From positions 990,501 to 1,054,500 of the forward strand of contig NZ_CP097885.1 of assembly GCF_023614525.1 (NCBI RefSeq): DNA of 64,000 nt, in the 5' to 3' direction. Below are positions 24,371-33,799 of this stretch, one piece after another. Under the pieces are notes generated by a model. That model was not told the origin of the DNA and ran no database searches. It saw only the letters and a program-made list of their open reading frames with translations. Every line of letters starts with the position of its first letter. The first letter of the stretch is position 1. Made by a program: the position numbers and the translations under genes. The DNA is from Peptoniphilus genitalis. GTDB lineage: Bacteria; Bacillota; Clostridia; Tissierellales; Peptoniphilaceae.

Positions 24371-26159
24371 TGTTATCACCTTCGCTTGCTTTAAAGAGGA
24401 GGGTAATAGTAGTTCCCTCTCCAAAGACAGAATCAACCTTTAGACTGCCTCCAAAGGATTTTATCATCTCATTTGCAATGGAAAGACCAAGACCTGTTCC
24501 ACCCATTTGCCTGCTCCTGCCCTTTTCAACCCTGTAAAATCTTTCAGTTATCCTTGGCAGGTCTTCCTTAGGGATTCCAATACCATTGTCAGTTACCTTA
24601 ATCTCTACAAGGTCTCCCTTATTTGTTGCATCAATAACAATTTTCCCATTTTCAGGTGTGTACTTGCAGGCGTTGGAAATAATGTTTGTAAGGATTTGAT
24701 CTGCTCCGCTTCTGTCTGCGTAAATATCTTTTATATCCATATCAATATTTAATTCAATCTTGTGATTTTTTTGAACTATTAAGATTGATTGAGATTCTAT
24801 GGCCTCGGCAATAAACTCATAGGTGTCAATGCTTGATAAAGTTAGATTGTCCTTGTTGTAGTCAATGTTGGAAAGATACAAGAGGTCTGTAACAATTCTA
24901 GACATCCTGGAGTTTTCCCTGTCGATAATCTTTAAGAAGTTTCTTTGCGATTTCTTGTCAAGGTCGCTATCAAGTAGGGTCTCAGTGTAGGACTTTATAG
25001 TTGTTATAGGCGTCTTTAACTCGTGAGAGACATTGGCAACAAATTCCTTACGCATAATGTCTAACATGTGCTCCTTGTCTACGTCTTGCAAAACTATAAT
25101 TAGCCCAGAGTTAATAAAGGCATCGGACTTGTAGGGTGCGTACTTGATCTTGTAGAAGGAGTTGGCAATTTTTGTCAGCTCTTCTCCTCGGAGGCTCTCT
25201 TCATTTTTGTAGTCGATATTGTATAGGTTAATGGACTTTAAGTTGATGACCCTGTTAAAGTCCTTCTCTGAAATATTTAAAATCTTCTTGGCAATGGAAT
25301 TGGCATGGATAAGTCTGTTTTTCCTATCAATGGCAATGACACCTTCTGCCATGTAGTTAAAGATTGTGTCAAGCTTTGACCTCTCCAGATCCATCTTTTC
25401 TATGGACTCACGGAGCTCCTTAGTCAAGAAGTTAAACATCATACCAAGCTCGCCAATTTCATCCTTGCTCTTGACCTCAATGCTTTGATTAAAGTTACCC
25501 TTAGCAAGGGCCTTGGCCTTCTTAGTGAGGGTACGGATGGGACCAGTGATGGAGTTGGCAATAAAATATCCCAATATAGAAGTTGTCAAAAGAGAAATCA
25601 AAGTTGCGTAAGTAATAATTACCTTGGAGTCCTCTATTACGGAGTAAATTGAATTTAGGTTCCTGGTCATATAAATTATGGCAAGTATGTCCCCATCGCC
25701 AGATAAGATTGGCCTTGCAATATGTTTTTCCACATCGCCTAGGTTTTTGTACTCCACAATTTTTTCGCGAGTCTTGCCTCCTGCTGCATCCATAACAAGC
25801 TTTGGCTCGATAAATTTCACTGAGTAGGCATCTTCAGCCTCCTTGGGAGAAATATTTTGCGTGCTTGCAAGGATCTTTGGAGCCTTGTCTGGTGAAATTA
25901 CATAGGCAGTTTCTTCACTGGAAATACCCCAGTCTTTAAGCGTTACGTCAAGCTGGGGTAGATTTCTATAATTATTATCTTTAAAAAATGCCGATGTTGT
26001 TGTGGCAAGTGTGTCCATGGTCTTAACCATAGAGGAAGTGGCAGTTTCTATTTGGACATTTTCCAGTCTATCGATGATAAAGGTAGATGCGATAAACATG
26101 GAAATAAGAACTAGGACCACATAAATTAAAATAAATCTAGACTTAATGGAGTGGTTCAT
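24351..26159 (-). CDS. walK: Sensor histidine kinase WalK
   Basis: 602 residues. Membrane helix about 8-28, extracellular sensor domain about 30-178, second helix about 181-203, HAMP about 204-256, PAS about 260-365, HisKA with the phospho-accepting His379 (NVSHELKTP), and an HATPase with NACKYTPENGK, DNGIGIP and GGTGLGLSI. This is the full WalK/YycG plan. It controls cell-wall turnover genes through WalR. The ATG overlaps the walR stop (TAATG). Confidence 0.95.
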   Translation of the reverse strand: MNHSIKSRFILIYVVLVLISMFIASTFIIDRLENVQIETATSSMVKTMDTLATTTSAFFKDNNYRNLPQLDVTLKDWGISSEETAYVISPDKAPKILASTQNISPKEAEDAYSVKFIEPKLVMDAAGGKTREKIVEYKNLGDVEKHIARPILSGDGDILAIIYMTRNLNSIYSVIEDSKVIITYATLISLLTTSILGYFIANSITGPIRTLTKKAKALAKGNFNQSIEVKSKDEIGELGMMFNFLTKELRESIEKMDLERSKLDTIFNYMAEGVIAIDRKNRLIHANSIAKKILNISEKDFNRVINLKSINLYNIDYKNEESLRGEELTKIANSFYKIKYAPYKSDAFINSGLIIVLQDVDKEHMLDIMRKEFVANVSHELKTPITTIKSYTETLLDSDLDKKSQRNFLKIIDRENSRMSRIVTDLLYLSNIDYNKDNLTLSSIDTYEFIAEAIESQSILIVQKNHKIELNIDMDIKDIYADRSGADQILTNIISNACKYTPENGKIVIDATNKGDLVEIKVTDNGIGIPKEDLPRITERFYRVEKGRSRQMGGTGLGLSIANEMIKSFGGSLKVDSVFGEGTTITLLFKASEGDNNDEELA

Positions 26160-26860
26160 TAGGCTTCACCGTTATCTGATGCAAAGAAATAGCCAACTCC
26201 CCTTTTAGTCTTGATGTATTTAAAACCCTTTTTCTCATCTTCAATTTTTTCACGGAGTCTTCTAACAGTAACATCAACTGTTCTTATGTCGCCATAGTAT
26301 TCATACTCCCAAACCTCTTCAAGGAGCTCTTCCCTAGAGAAGACCCTTCCTGGGTAGGAAGCTAAGAACTTTAAGAGTTCAAACTCACGTAGGGTAAGTT
26401 CAATTACCTCATCGCCCCTTAGGACTTGGTACTTGTTTAAATCAATTTCAAGATCCATGACCTTTAAGATAGATGAATCATCCTTCTTGTCTGGGCTATC
26501 AAACCTTCTTAGGACGGCCTTGACCCTTGCAAGTAGCTCCCTCATAGAGAAGGGTTTTACAACGTAGTCGTCTGCTCCAAGCTCAAGACCCAAGACCTTA
26601 TCAACTTCTTCTTCTCTTGCTGTCAGCATGATGACAGGAACATCAGAAGTTTTTCTTATTTCCCTTAGAGCTTCAAAGCCATTTAGCTTTGGCATCATTA
26701 TGTCTAGAAGGATTAGGTCGTAATTATTTTCTTTTGCAAGAGCAATAGCTTCTTTGCCATTGCAAGCTGTTTCAACAAGGTAGCCTTCCTTCTCAAAATT
26801 AAACTTTATAATATCAGAGATTGCAGATTCGTCGTCTACAACTAGTATTTTTTCTTCCAT
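26159..26860 (-). CDS. walR: Response regulator WalR
   Basis: 233 residues of the OmpR/PhoB class. Receiver domain with the acidic DD pair (residues 9-10), phospho-acceptor Asp53 (LLDIMMP) and Lys in YVVKPFS. C-terminal winged helix ending RTVDVTVRRLREKIE...GVGYFF. WalR is the essential regulator of autolysins and wall metabolism in Firmicutes. It is followed directly by walK and preceded by an Lrp-type gene only 18 nt upstream. Confidence 0.95.
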   Translation of the reverse strand: MEEKILVVDDESAISDIIKFNFEKEGYLVETACNGKEAIALAKENNYDLILLDIMMPKLNGFEALREIRKTSDVPVIMLTAREEEVDKVLGLELGADDYVVKPFSMRELLARVKAVLRRFDSPDKKDDSSILKVMDLEIDLNKYQVLRGDEVIELTLREFELLKFLASYPGRVFSREELLEEVWEYEYYGDIRTVDVTVRRLREKIEDEKKGFKYIKTKRGVGYFFASDNGEA

Positions 26861-26878
26861 AAAATCATCCTTTGTTAA

Positions 26879-27364
26879 CTATTCAGTATCAACCCTTGTA
26901 AAAATTTCGTCATTTCCCTTTTCGGAGTATAGAATAAGAAGGGTTTTAGTATCAAGTATACCATCGATTTTTAAAATCATATCATAAAACCTTGTGAGGT
27001 CTGAAGTATTTATTGTTTTAATCCTAAGCATGATACAGTGTTCGCCTGTGACCCTGTAGCATTCAAATATTTTAAATTTCTCATCTTGGATTCCCATTAT
27101 CTTAGCGATAAGGCTCTTGAAGTCGTTGGTGTTGACCTTGCAGAGGACATAGGTGTCCACGTTGTAGCCAATCTTTTGCCAATCAACTAGGACCTTGTAG
27201 CCCTTGATGTAACCAGCGTCTTCCATTTTATATATTCTTCTATGGATAGCAGGCCTTGTTAGATTCAATTTTTTTGAAATGTCTTCGTGGCTCATGCGTC
27301 CATTCTTTCTCAAGAGCTCAAGAATCTCAACATCAATTTCATCTAAATTGTCATTTTTTCTCAT
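26879..27364 (-). CDS. Lrp/AsnC-family transcriptional regulator
   Basis: 161 residues. N-terminal AsnC helix-turn-helix (LDEIDVEILELLRKNGR...LTRPAIHRRIYKMEDAGYI, residues 7-56) and a C-terminal RAM-type effector domain (about 70-150). Such proteins sense amino acids as octamers and regulate amino-acid metabolism. It starts the transcription unit that continues into walR 18 nt downstream, an uncommon arrangement. AGGAGAG precedes the ATG. It is divergent from a GNAT gene, and the shared region is AT-rich. Confidence 0.88.
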   Translation of the reverse strand: MRKNDNLDEIDVEILELLRKNGRMSHEDISKKLNLTRPAIHRRIYKMEDAGYIKGYKVLVDWQKIGYNVDTYVLCKVNTNDFKSLIAKIMGIQDEKFKIFECYRVTGEHCIMLRIKTINTSDLTRFYDMILKIDGILDTKTLLILYSEKGNDEIFTRVDTE

Positions 27365-27554
27365 AAAAATTCTCTCCTGTTACGAATTGTATAAAATTTA
27401 TTAATAACCTTACTTTATTTTATCATAAAAGCTTAAAATTTAAAGAAATTTAAACAATGTAAATTAAGTAATTTATCTTTTTGCACAATGAGAATAAGTC
27501 TTATTCATAAATTTGAAAATTCTTATACTCCTTTATAGACAAGTTAAAATAGTA

Positions 27555-27560
27555 TATAAT
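27555..27560 (+). promoter_or_regulatory. -10 element of the GNAT/dnaD/dnaC operon
   Basis: Consensus TATAAT at 27555-27560, 19 nt before the ATG. The -35 is weak (TTTATA 17 nt upstream). It predicts a very short leader beginning just before AAAGGAGG. Confidence 0.5.
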
Positions 27561-27578
27561 AATAAAAGGAGGCTCTTT

Positions 27579-28151
27579 ATGGAAAATTATCCAGACCTTA
27601 GTTTTAGGAAGATGAACTTAAGAGATGTCTTTACTTTTAGAAATTGGGGACGTCATGAATCGCCACTTTTTTTGGAGTATAATTTTATTGAAGAGTCTGA
27701 AGAAGATATAATAGAGTGGTTTAAGTGGAAGACGAGAAGGCCCCTATCAGAATATTTTGTAATCGAAAGCGATGAAAAAATTATTGGCTACTTGTCTCTT
27801 AAAAATATAAATAAATTTTTAAAGAAGGCAGAGCTTGGCATTGTATTAGATCCCAATTACATAAACCAAGGGATTGGCAAAAGGATACTTGAGCTCTTCC
27901 TCACTTACTTAAAGGAAAGAGGCTTCAAGAAAATATTTTTATTTGCAGCCCACTACAACAAGAGGGCTATAAGGGTTTATGAAGAGCTTGGTTTTAAAAA
28001 GAGATACAGCTTTCTCATGAAGTTTCCCAATGGAAGCTATGATGAAAGCCTTCCTGACTTTTATGAAAATAAGTCTTCCTTTAAGATAATTTTAAACAAG
28101 ACTTTTAACTATGCTATAAAGATGGACTTAGATCTGGAAAGAGATTGGTGA
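27579..28151 (+). CDS. GNAT-family N-acetyltransferase
   Basis: 190 residues. Acetyl-CoA motif A is ELGIVLDPNYINQGIGKRIL (pattern Q-x-x-G-x-G). It is followed by the beta-bulge region and a C-terminal YEELGFKKRY motif typical of RimJ/RimL-like acetyltransferases. The acceptor is unknown; a protein N-terminus, amino sugar or antibiotic is possible. The ATG at 27579 follows AAAGGAGG; the frame is open from 27513 but without signals. The gene ends 3 nt before the dnaD-like gene. Confidence 0.82.
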   Translation: MENYPDLSFRKMNLRDVFTFRNWGRHESPLFLEYNFIEESEEDIIEWFKWKTRRPLSEYFVIESDEKIIGYLSLKNINKFLKKAELGIVLDPNYINQGIGKRILELFLTYLKERGFKKIFLFAAHYNKRAIRVYEELGFKKRYSFLMKFPNGSYDESLPDFYENKSSFKIILNKTFNYAIKMDLDLERDW

Positions 28152-28154
28152 AAT

Positions 28155-29168
28155 ATGTTTTTACTTGAAAATAATAAATACGACCTTGGAGAAACTTCCA
28201 TTGAGAATATTTTTATAAATGATTTTATGCCAGGAGCCAATGGCGAGTTTGTAAAAGTTTATCTCTTGGGTTATAAGTTTGCCAAGGAAAATAGGACTGA
28301 TATTACTAACGAAAAGCTCGCCGATTATCTTGGTATTCTTGAGTCCGATGTCAATAGGGCATGGGCCTATTGGAAGAAGATGGGCATAGTTGAAATGGAA
28401 GACGATAAGCTTAAGTTTGTAAACCTTAAGGAACTCTATATCAAAAATGTCTACAACCTAAAGGCAGAGGAAAAGAAAAAGGACAAGGGTTATTCAGAAG
28501 TTGTGGCAAACCCAACCTATGCCAACCTACTTACTAGGGCAGAGTTCCTCATGAGAGAGCCCATTGCCCCTATGAAAAAAATCGACATAATAAATTGGAT
28601 CACAGCTTACAATATGCCAGCTGATTTAATTGAAGAGGCCTTTTTCTACACAACAGAGATCAAGGGAATTTACAACATTTCCTATGTAGAGCAAGTTGTG
28701 AGAAACTGGTCCAGAGACAACATCAGGACCATGGAAGATGTTGAGCAGTCCTACATTGAGCACGACATAAAATATTATAGGTACAAGAAAATCATGCGAT
28801 ACATTGGAGTGGACAAGCAGTTTAGTCAAGTTGACTTTAACATTATCAACTCCTGGTTTGATGAATTTAAATTTTCTAAAGACTTAATCTTGGAGGCCTG
28901 CAAGAGGACTTCGAAGATTTCCAAACCCAATGTCAATTATGTTGATGCCATCCTCATGAAGTGGAAGGACTTGGATATAAAGTCACCTGAAGATGTTGAA
29001 GAAAAGGATCAAAAGAAAAAGAAGAGAAAGCCCACAGCTTTTCACAACTTTAAGCAAATAACAGCAAATTATTCAGAAGATGACCTCTTTGATGTTGCCA
29101 TGAGAAAACAAAAAGAGGGTTTTAAAAAGCTAGGTGTTGATTATGGAACTGACGGCAAAGATAAGTAA
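28155..29168 (+). CDS. DnaD-domain replication protein
   Basis: 337 residues. An N-terminal winged-helix region (about 10-90, with LADYLGILESDVNRAWAYWKKMGI) is followed by two DnaD-type helical domains, around 115-195 and 205-280. The second carries NYVDAILMKWKD, the conserved C-terminal YxxxIxxxW-like motif. A basic Lys-rich stretch and a short tail follow. DnaD/DnaB proteins help load the replicative helicase at oriC or restart sites. The next gene overlaps it and encodes the DnaC-type loader ATPase, confirming the role. Confidence 0.85.
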   Translation: MFLLENNKYDLGETSIENIFINDFMPGANGEFVKVYLLGYKFAKENRTDITNEKLADYLGILESDVNRAWAYWKKMGIVEMEDDKLKFVNLKELYIKNVYNLKAEEKKKDKGYSEVVANPTYANLLTRAEFLMREPIAPMKKIDIINWITAYNMPADLIEEAFFYTTEIKGIYNISYVEQVVRNWSRDNIRTMEDVEQSYIEHDIKYYRYKKIMRYIGVDKQFSQVDFNIINSWFDEFKFSKDLILEACKRTSKISKPNVNYVDAILMKWKDLDIKSPEDVEEKDQKKKKRKPTAFHNFKQITANYSEDDLFDVAMRKQKEGFKKLGVDYGTDGKDK

Positions 29169-30099
29169 TTATTATGAAGAATTGAGGAGAAAAAATTCTG
29201 TAGTCCACGAGAAAAGGCTAGAGGAAATTTATAAAAAAATTCCTGAAGTTAGGCAAATTGATGGGCTAATAAGGGACATTGCCCTTAGGGCCTCCATGGA
29301 TCAGATAACAAATCCAGATGCTGACAAGTCTCTTGAGGCATCAGAAAAAATTTACAATTTAAAGATACAAAAGATGGACTATCTTGAAAAGAATGGCTAT
29401 CCAAGAGATTACCTAGAAGAAATTTATACTTGTAAGGACTGCCACGACACTGGCATAAATGAAGATGACGAGAAGTGCCACTGCCTCAAGAAGTTAATTG
29501 TGTCAGAATTATACGACATGTCCTCAATTTCCTATATGCTAGACAAGGAGAACTTTGACAAGTTTGACTTAAATGTCTTTTCTGAAAAAGTTTATGAAAA
29601 GTATGAAATGTCGCCAAGAGAAAACATGAGAAATATTTTGGCGATTTCTAAAAAATACATCAGGGACTTCAAGGAAGAAAATGATTTAAACCTCCTCCTT
29701 TGGGGACCAACAGGTCAAGGCAAGACCTTTCTTCTAAATTGCATTGCGGCAGAACTTATAAAGAGCGACGTCATAGTAATTTATCAAACAGCCTACGAGA
29801 TTTTAAAGACCATAGAAGACAGAAAGTTTAAAAATATAGAAGATGACAAGTACAATCTTTATTTTGAGGCAGACCTCTTAATAGTTGATGACTTGGGAAT
29901 TGAGTTTGTAAATTCCTTTACAGCTTCAGAGATTTTTAACATAATAAATACTAGACTTTTACGTGGCAAGAAGACATTAATTTCTACAAACTTGTCGCCA
30001 AAGGAATTGTCAGAGACCTACACAGACAGGGTCTTTTCAAGAGTTTTTCAAAAATTTGTCCCAATTAAATTTTTTGGACCAGACTTAAGATGGCAATGA
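29143..30099 (+). CDS. DnaC/DnaI-type helicase loader ATPase
   Basis: 318 residues. A zinc-binding CKDCHDTG...CHC motif (about 90-110) is followed by an AAA+ ATPase with Walker A WGPTGQGKTF, Walker B LLIVDDLG, sensor 1 ISTNLSP and an arginine region DRVFSRVF. It loads the hexameric helicase during initiation or restart. ATG 29143 follows AGGTG at the right distance and overlaps the end of the dnaD-like gene by 26 nt. An in-frame GTG at 29134 lies within that site. Confidence 0.9.
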   Translation: MELTAKISNYYEELRRKNSVVHEKRLEEIYKKIPEVRQIDGLIRDIALRASMDQITNPDADKSLEASEKIYNLKIQKMDYLEKNGYPRDYLEEIYTCKDCHDTGINEDDEKCHCLKKLIVSELYDMSSISYMLDKENFDKFDLNVFSEKVYEKYEMSPRENMRNILAISKKYIRDFKEENDLNLLLWGPTGQGKTFLLNCIAAELIKSDVIVIYQTAYEILKTIEDRKFKNIEDDKYNLYFEADLLIVDDLGIEFVNSFTASEIFNIINTRLLRGKKTLISTNLSPKELSETYTDRVFSRVFQKFVPIKFFGPDLRWQ

Positions 30100-30124
30100 G
30101 ATAGAGGGATTGAAGGGAGAAAAC

Positions 30125-31321
30125 ATGAAATTATCAAAGAGAATTCAAGAAGTAGAATATTCAGCAGTTAGGAAGTTGACGCCCTATGCAGATGCTGCAA
30201 AGGCAAGGGGAATAAAAATTTACGAATTAAACATTGGGGCACCAGACATTGAAGTGCCAGATGTTTATTTTGAGACCTTTAGAGATGTAAAGAAGGGACC
30301 TCTTCCTTATGCCCATGCCCAAGGACTTATTGAACTTAGGGAAGCGACTGCTAAATACTACAAAAACAGGGGAATAAATTTTGATGCCAAGGACATCTAC
30401 ATCACTGATGGTGCCAGCGAGGCCCTTGTGTTTACCTTTCAAACAATTTGTGACGAAGGAGACCAAGTTCTAACAACTGATCCCTTCTACACAAACTACA
30501 GGACAGTTTTCCAACAACTTGGTATTGAAGTTGAGGCCTTTAAGACTGATCCAAAAGAAGGTTTTGCCCTTCCAGAAATTGAAGAAATTGAAAAACACAT
30601 AAATGACAAGACTGTAGCAATCCTACTTTCAAACCCAACTAATCCAACAGGAGCTCTTTACTCAGAAGAGGAAATTATGAGAATAGTTGAGCTTGCAAAA
30701 AAACACGACCTATATATAGTTGCAGATGAAGTTTATAGGGAATTTGTCTACGATGGCAACGACTATAAGTCCTTTGGAGAAGTCCAAGGAATTGAAGATA
30801 ATTTAATTTTACTTGACTCCATCTCCAAGAGGTTTGGAGCTTGTGGGGCAAGAATTGGTTCTATTGCATCAAAGAATCCAGAAATAAAGGATGCCATAAA
30901 TAAACTTTGTAACTGCAGACTTGCTGCTCCAACTCTTGAACAAAAGGCAGCAGCAAAATTATATGGAATAGACCCCTCTTACCTTGAAGAAGTGAACAAG
31001 GAATACCAAAAGAGACGTGACGTTATCTACGAAGAACTTATAAAAATTCCTGGAGTTACTGTAGAAAAACCAAAGGGAGCCTTTTATGTCATGCCAAAGC
31101 TTCCTGTTGACGACACAGAAAAATTTGCAATTTGGCTAATCGAAAATTTCCAAATAGATGGAGAGACTTTGATGTTTGCACCTGCTGCAGGTTTCTTTAA
31201 GAACAAGGAAGAAGGAAGACAAATGGTAAGACTTGCCTTTGTGTTAAATGTTGACGATATTAGAAAGAGTATGAGGATTTTAAGAGAAGGCATTGAAGCC
31301 TATGCGAGGGAAAATGAATAA
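30125..31321 (+). CDS. PLP-dependent aminotransferase, class I (aspartate aminotransferase-like)
   Basis: 398 residues, fold type I. Substrate motif NIGAPDIEVP near the N-terminus, cofactor contacts SNPTNPTGALY and VADEVYREFVYDG, Schiff-base Lys in LLDSISKRFG, and a C-terminal RLAF arginine that binds the substrate carboxylate. It transfers amino groups between amino and keto acids; exact substrate unknown. The ATG at 30125 follows AGGGAG. It is the fourth gene of the run beginning with the GNAT gene. Confidence 0.88.
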   Translation: MKLSKRIQEVEYSAVRKLTPYADAAKARGIKIYELNIGAPDIEVPDVYFETFRDVKKGPLPYAHAQGLIELREATAKYYKNRGINFDAKDIYITDGASEALVFTFQTICDEGDQVLTTDPFYTNYRTVFQQLGIEVEAFKTDPKEGFALPEIEEIEKHINDKTVAILLSNPTNPTGALYSEEEIMRIVELAKKHDLYIVADEVYREFVYDGNDYKSFGEVQGIEDNLILLDSISKRFGACGARIGSIASKNPEIKDAINKLCNCRLAAPTLEQKAAAKLYGIDPSYLEEVNKEYQKRRDVIYEELIKIPGVTVEKPKGAFYVMPKLPVDDTEKFAIWLIENFQIDGETLMFAPAAGFFKNKEEGRQMVRLAFVLNVDDIRKSMRILREGIEAYARENE

Positions 31322-31595
31322 GGACAAAATTTTAAAAATTTTAGAAAAAATAATAATCTTTTTAGTTACCCTAATAATGGTTTCTGTCCTTGCCAACAAT
31401 TATCTAAGGGTTAGTGAGGGGGCAATAAATGACGGTCTTAGGATGGCGCAGATTGTCCTAGCAATTGCTATAATTATCCTAACTCTTATTATGGCAGTCC
31501 TCACTAAGAACAAGAGACTTTTCTTTGTATTAATTGGATTTTATATTTTAACTGGCGTGCTCTTTTATATCTTTAAATCAGCAAACAGAATTTGA
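31314..31595 (+). CDS. Small three-helix membrane protein, unknown function
   Basis: 93 residues with three hydrophobic segments (about 11-28, 40-60 and 67-86) and basic ends. I recognise no family. The ATG overlaps the last 8 nt of the aminotransferase gene, and GAGGG lies a few bases upstream, so it is translated with that operon. An earlier frame start at 31293 exists but is less well placed. Confidence 0.6.
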   Translation: MNKDKILKILEKIIIFLVTLIMVSVLANNYLRVSEGAINDGLRMAQIVLAIAIIILTLIMAVLTKNKRLFFVLIGFYILTGVLFYIFKSANRI

Positions 31596-31611
31596 AAAAG
31601 GTTGAGATTAT

Positions 31612-31643
31612 TTGACGCTTTAACTAGATAAAAATGTTATAAT
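31612..31643 (+). promoter_or_regulatory. Promoter of the antiporter gene
   Basis: TTGACG at 31612-31617 and perfect TATAAT at 31638-31643. The spacer is 20 nt, longer than usual. Transcription would begin near 31650. Confidence 0.5.
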
Positions 31644-31654
31644 CACATTAAATG

Positions 31655-31681
31655 GGGACTGTCACAGGGCAGTTCCTTTTT
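31655..31681 (+). terminator. Terminator-like hairpin at the very 5' end of the antiporter transcript
   Basis: GGGACTG pairs with CAGTTCC (one wobble) around 8 nt, followed by TTTTT. It begins about 5 nt after the predicted start site and precedes the gene's ribosome site by about 30 nt, so it could be an attenuator or a 5'-stabilising stem. Confidence 0.45.
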
Positions 31682-31717
31682 AAAAATAGATTTTTCAAAT
31701 TAGAAAGAGGAGAGCTT

Positions 31718-33321
31718 ATGAATCTATTACTAATAACAGTGATTCTTTTACTGGCAATGATCGCCACTAAAATATCCAACAAGTCGGGCCTGCCTGCCCT
31801 ATTGCTTTTCTTGATTCTAGGAGTTTTGTTCTCGGGACTAGGCTATGACTTTAACAATTATAAAATTTCAGAGAATATTGCAACAATAGCACTTATGATA
31901 ATAATTTTTTATGGGGGCTTTGGTACCAACTGGAACATGGGCCGAGAGAGAGCAAGGGAATCAATTATACTTGCCAGCCTTGGAGTTCTTGCAACAGCCT
32001 TGATAACAGGAGCCTTCTGCCACTATGTCTTGAAGTTTGACTTCTTAGAGTCAATGCTACTTGGATCAGTTGTGGCATCGACAGACTATGCCTCTGTATC
32101 AAACATACTTGTATCAAAGAACCTAAACTTAAAATATAAGACAGCATCCCTACTTGAAATCGAAAGTGGGTCCAACGACCCCACGGCCTACACCATGACC
32201 ATGGTCTTCTTGTCACTTCTATCAGGCTATAGCGTCTCCATTCCAATAATAATTTTGCAACAAGTTGTCCTTGGCATAATTGGAGGATTTTTGCTGGCTT
32301 TGTCTTTATGAAACTTATAGAAAAATTATCCCTTGATGAAGATGGACTTTTTTCAGTATTCATTGCAACCTTGATGATAGGAACTTATGCCCTTACTCAA
32401 AGCCTTGGCGGAAATGGATTCTTGGCACTTTACGTTCTTGGAATTTATATTGGCAACCACGAGTTCAAGAAGAAGAGAGACATTGTATTTTTCTTCGATG
32501 GCCTTTCAACAATTTTTCAAATTGCCATGTTCTTCCTCTTGGGACTTTTATCAGACATCCACTTAATAGTGGATGCCCTTCCTATAGGCTTTATACTTGC
32601 AATCTTTATGCTAATAATAGCAAGGCCACTTTCAGTCTTTGGACTAATGGCACCCTTTAAGATGAAGAAAAACCAACTTGCAATAATTTCCCTGGCAGGA
32701 CTTAGGGGAGCAGCTGCCATTGCCTTTGCCATAATGGTGGTAAACTCTGGAGTGAGCCTATCCATAGACATCTTCCACATAGTTTTTGTAATTTGTATTT
32801 TTTCACTTCTCATCCAGGGAACAGCTCTTCCCTTTGCAACGAAAAAAGTTGATATGTACGACCCTGATGATACAGTCCTAAGGACCTTTAACTATTATTC
32901 AGACAAGACAGACATTGGATTTATTAAGACCCATGTTACAAAAATTTCTCCATGGGTTAATAAAAAAATATCAGATATTGAACTTGCCTTTAACGTTATA
33001 ATCGCCAAGATAGAAAGAGACCATAAGAGTATAGTCCCAAGGGGCAACACATATCTTAGGGATGGGGACATACTTGTTCTTGGAGGAGAAACTTACTTCG
33101 ACTACACAGGTGAGGACCTCCATGAAATAAAAATTTCTGAGACTCATCCTTGGGCAGGCAGGATGGTAAAGGACCTCCACATAAGAAAAGATGAACTTAT
33201 AATAATGGTGCAAAGACCTAATGGAGAAATAATTGTCCCAAGGGGCAACACACTTTTAAAGTCTGGGGACAGGGCGATAATCTCTAGGGAGACAAATGAA
33301 ATAGAAGACCCAGCTAAGTAA
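31718..33321 (+). pseudogene. NhaP2/CvrA-type K+(Na+)/H+ antiporter, split by a frameshift
   Basis: Two adjoining frames together make one CPA1 antiporter with about twelve membrane helices and two C-terminal TrkA-C (RCK_C) domains. Frame 1 (31718-32311) ends IGGFLLALSL; frame 2 continues at once with FVFMKLIEKLSLDEDG and runs to 33321. One added base near the T5 run at 32288-32292 restores a continuous protein of about 535 residues. SDPTAYTMT-like (SNDPTAYTM) and LRGAAAIAFA motifs and the RCK repeats (IVPRGNTYLRDGD, IVPRGNTLLKSGD) are intact. The second half has no ribosome site. It is a true inactivation, a slippage switch or a sequencing error. AGAGGAG precedes the start. Confidence 0.8.
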
Positions 33322-33343
33322 AAAAAGTATAAAGGAGAATTTT

Positions 33344-33748
33344 ATGTCACAAGAAAAAGAATTAAAAGAAGCTCACCAAGCCTTACTTGACCTTAAAAAT
33401 GAAATTGACAAGACCATAAAGCTTACAGAGAGTGCATCAAGATGGGGACTTTTTGATCTCTTCGCAGACTCTGGCCTAGTTGGACTTGTAAAAAGAGGAA
33501 AGATAAAAGACATCAACAGTAACTTAAAGATAGTTAGAGATAAATTGGAAGTTGCGAAAAGAGAACTAAATGATATTAGGATTGATCTCGACGAAGAAAT
33601 CCCTGACTCAACTTATGATTTTTTTGTTGATGTAATCTTTGACAACATCTTTACAGACCTACGTGTAAACAGAGAAATCAAAGAAATTAGAGAAAAATTA
33701 GAAGACCTTGGAGACAGGGTTGATGAACTCTTGAGAAAAATAAATTAA
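33344..33748 (+). CDS. Small alpha-helical protein of unknown function
   Basis: 134 residues, mainly charged helices with heptad-like Leu/Ile spacing at both ends (about 1-30 and 105-133). The central glycine-containing segment ASRWGLFDLFADSGLVGLVKRGKIKDIN could be a membrane-binding helix. It has no signal peptide or catalytic motif. AAAGGAG precedes the ATG, 22 nt after the antiporter gene, so it is probably in the same transcript. I do not recognise the family. Confidence 0.6.
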   Translation: MSQEKELKEAHQALLDLKNEIDKTIKLTESASRWGLFDLFADSGLVGLVKRGKIKDINSNLKIVRDKLEVAKRELNDIRIDLDEEIPDSTYDFFVDVIFDNIFTDLRVNREIKEIREKLEDLGDRVDELLRKIN

Positions 33749-33756
33749 AAATTTTC

Positions 33757-33785
33757 TTGACAGGTAAAATTAATGATGCTAACAT
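33757..33785 (+). promoter_or_regulatory. Promoter of the T-box-controlled methionine genes
   Basis: Perfect -35 TTGACA (33757-33762), 17-nt spacer and -10 TAACAT (33780-33785), just upstream of the T-box leader. Confidence 0.65.
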
Positions 33786-33799
33786 AAAATAAAATTTAA

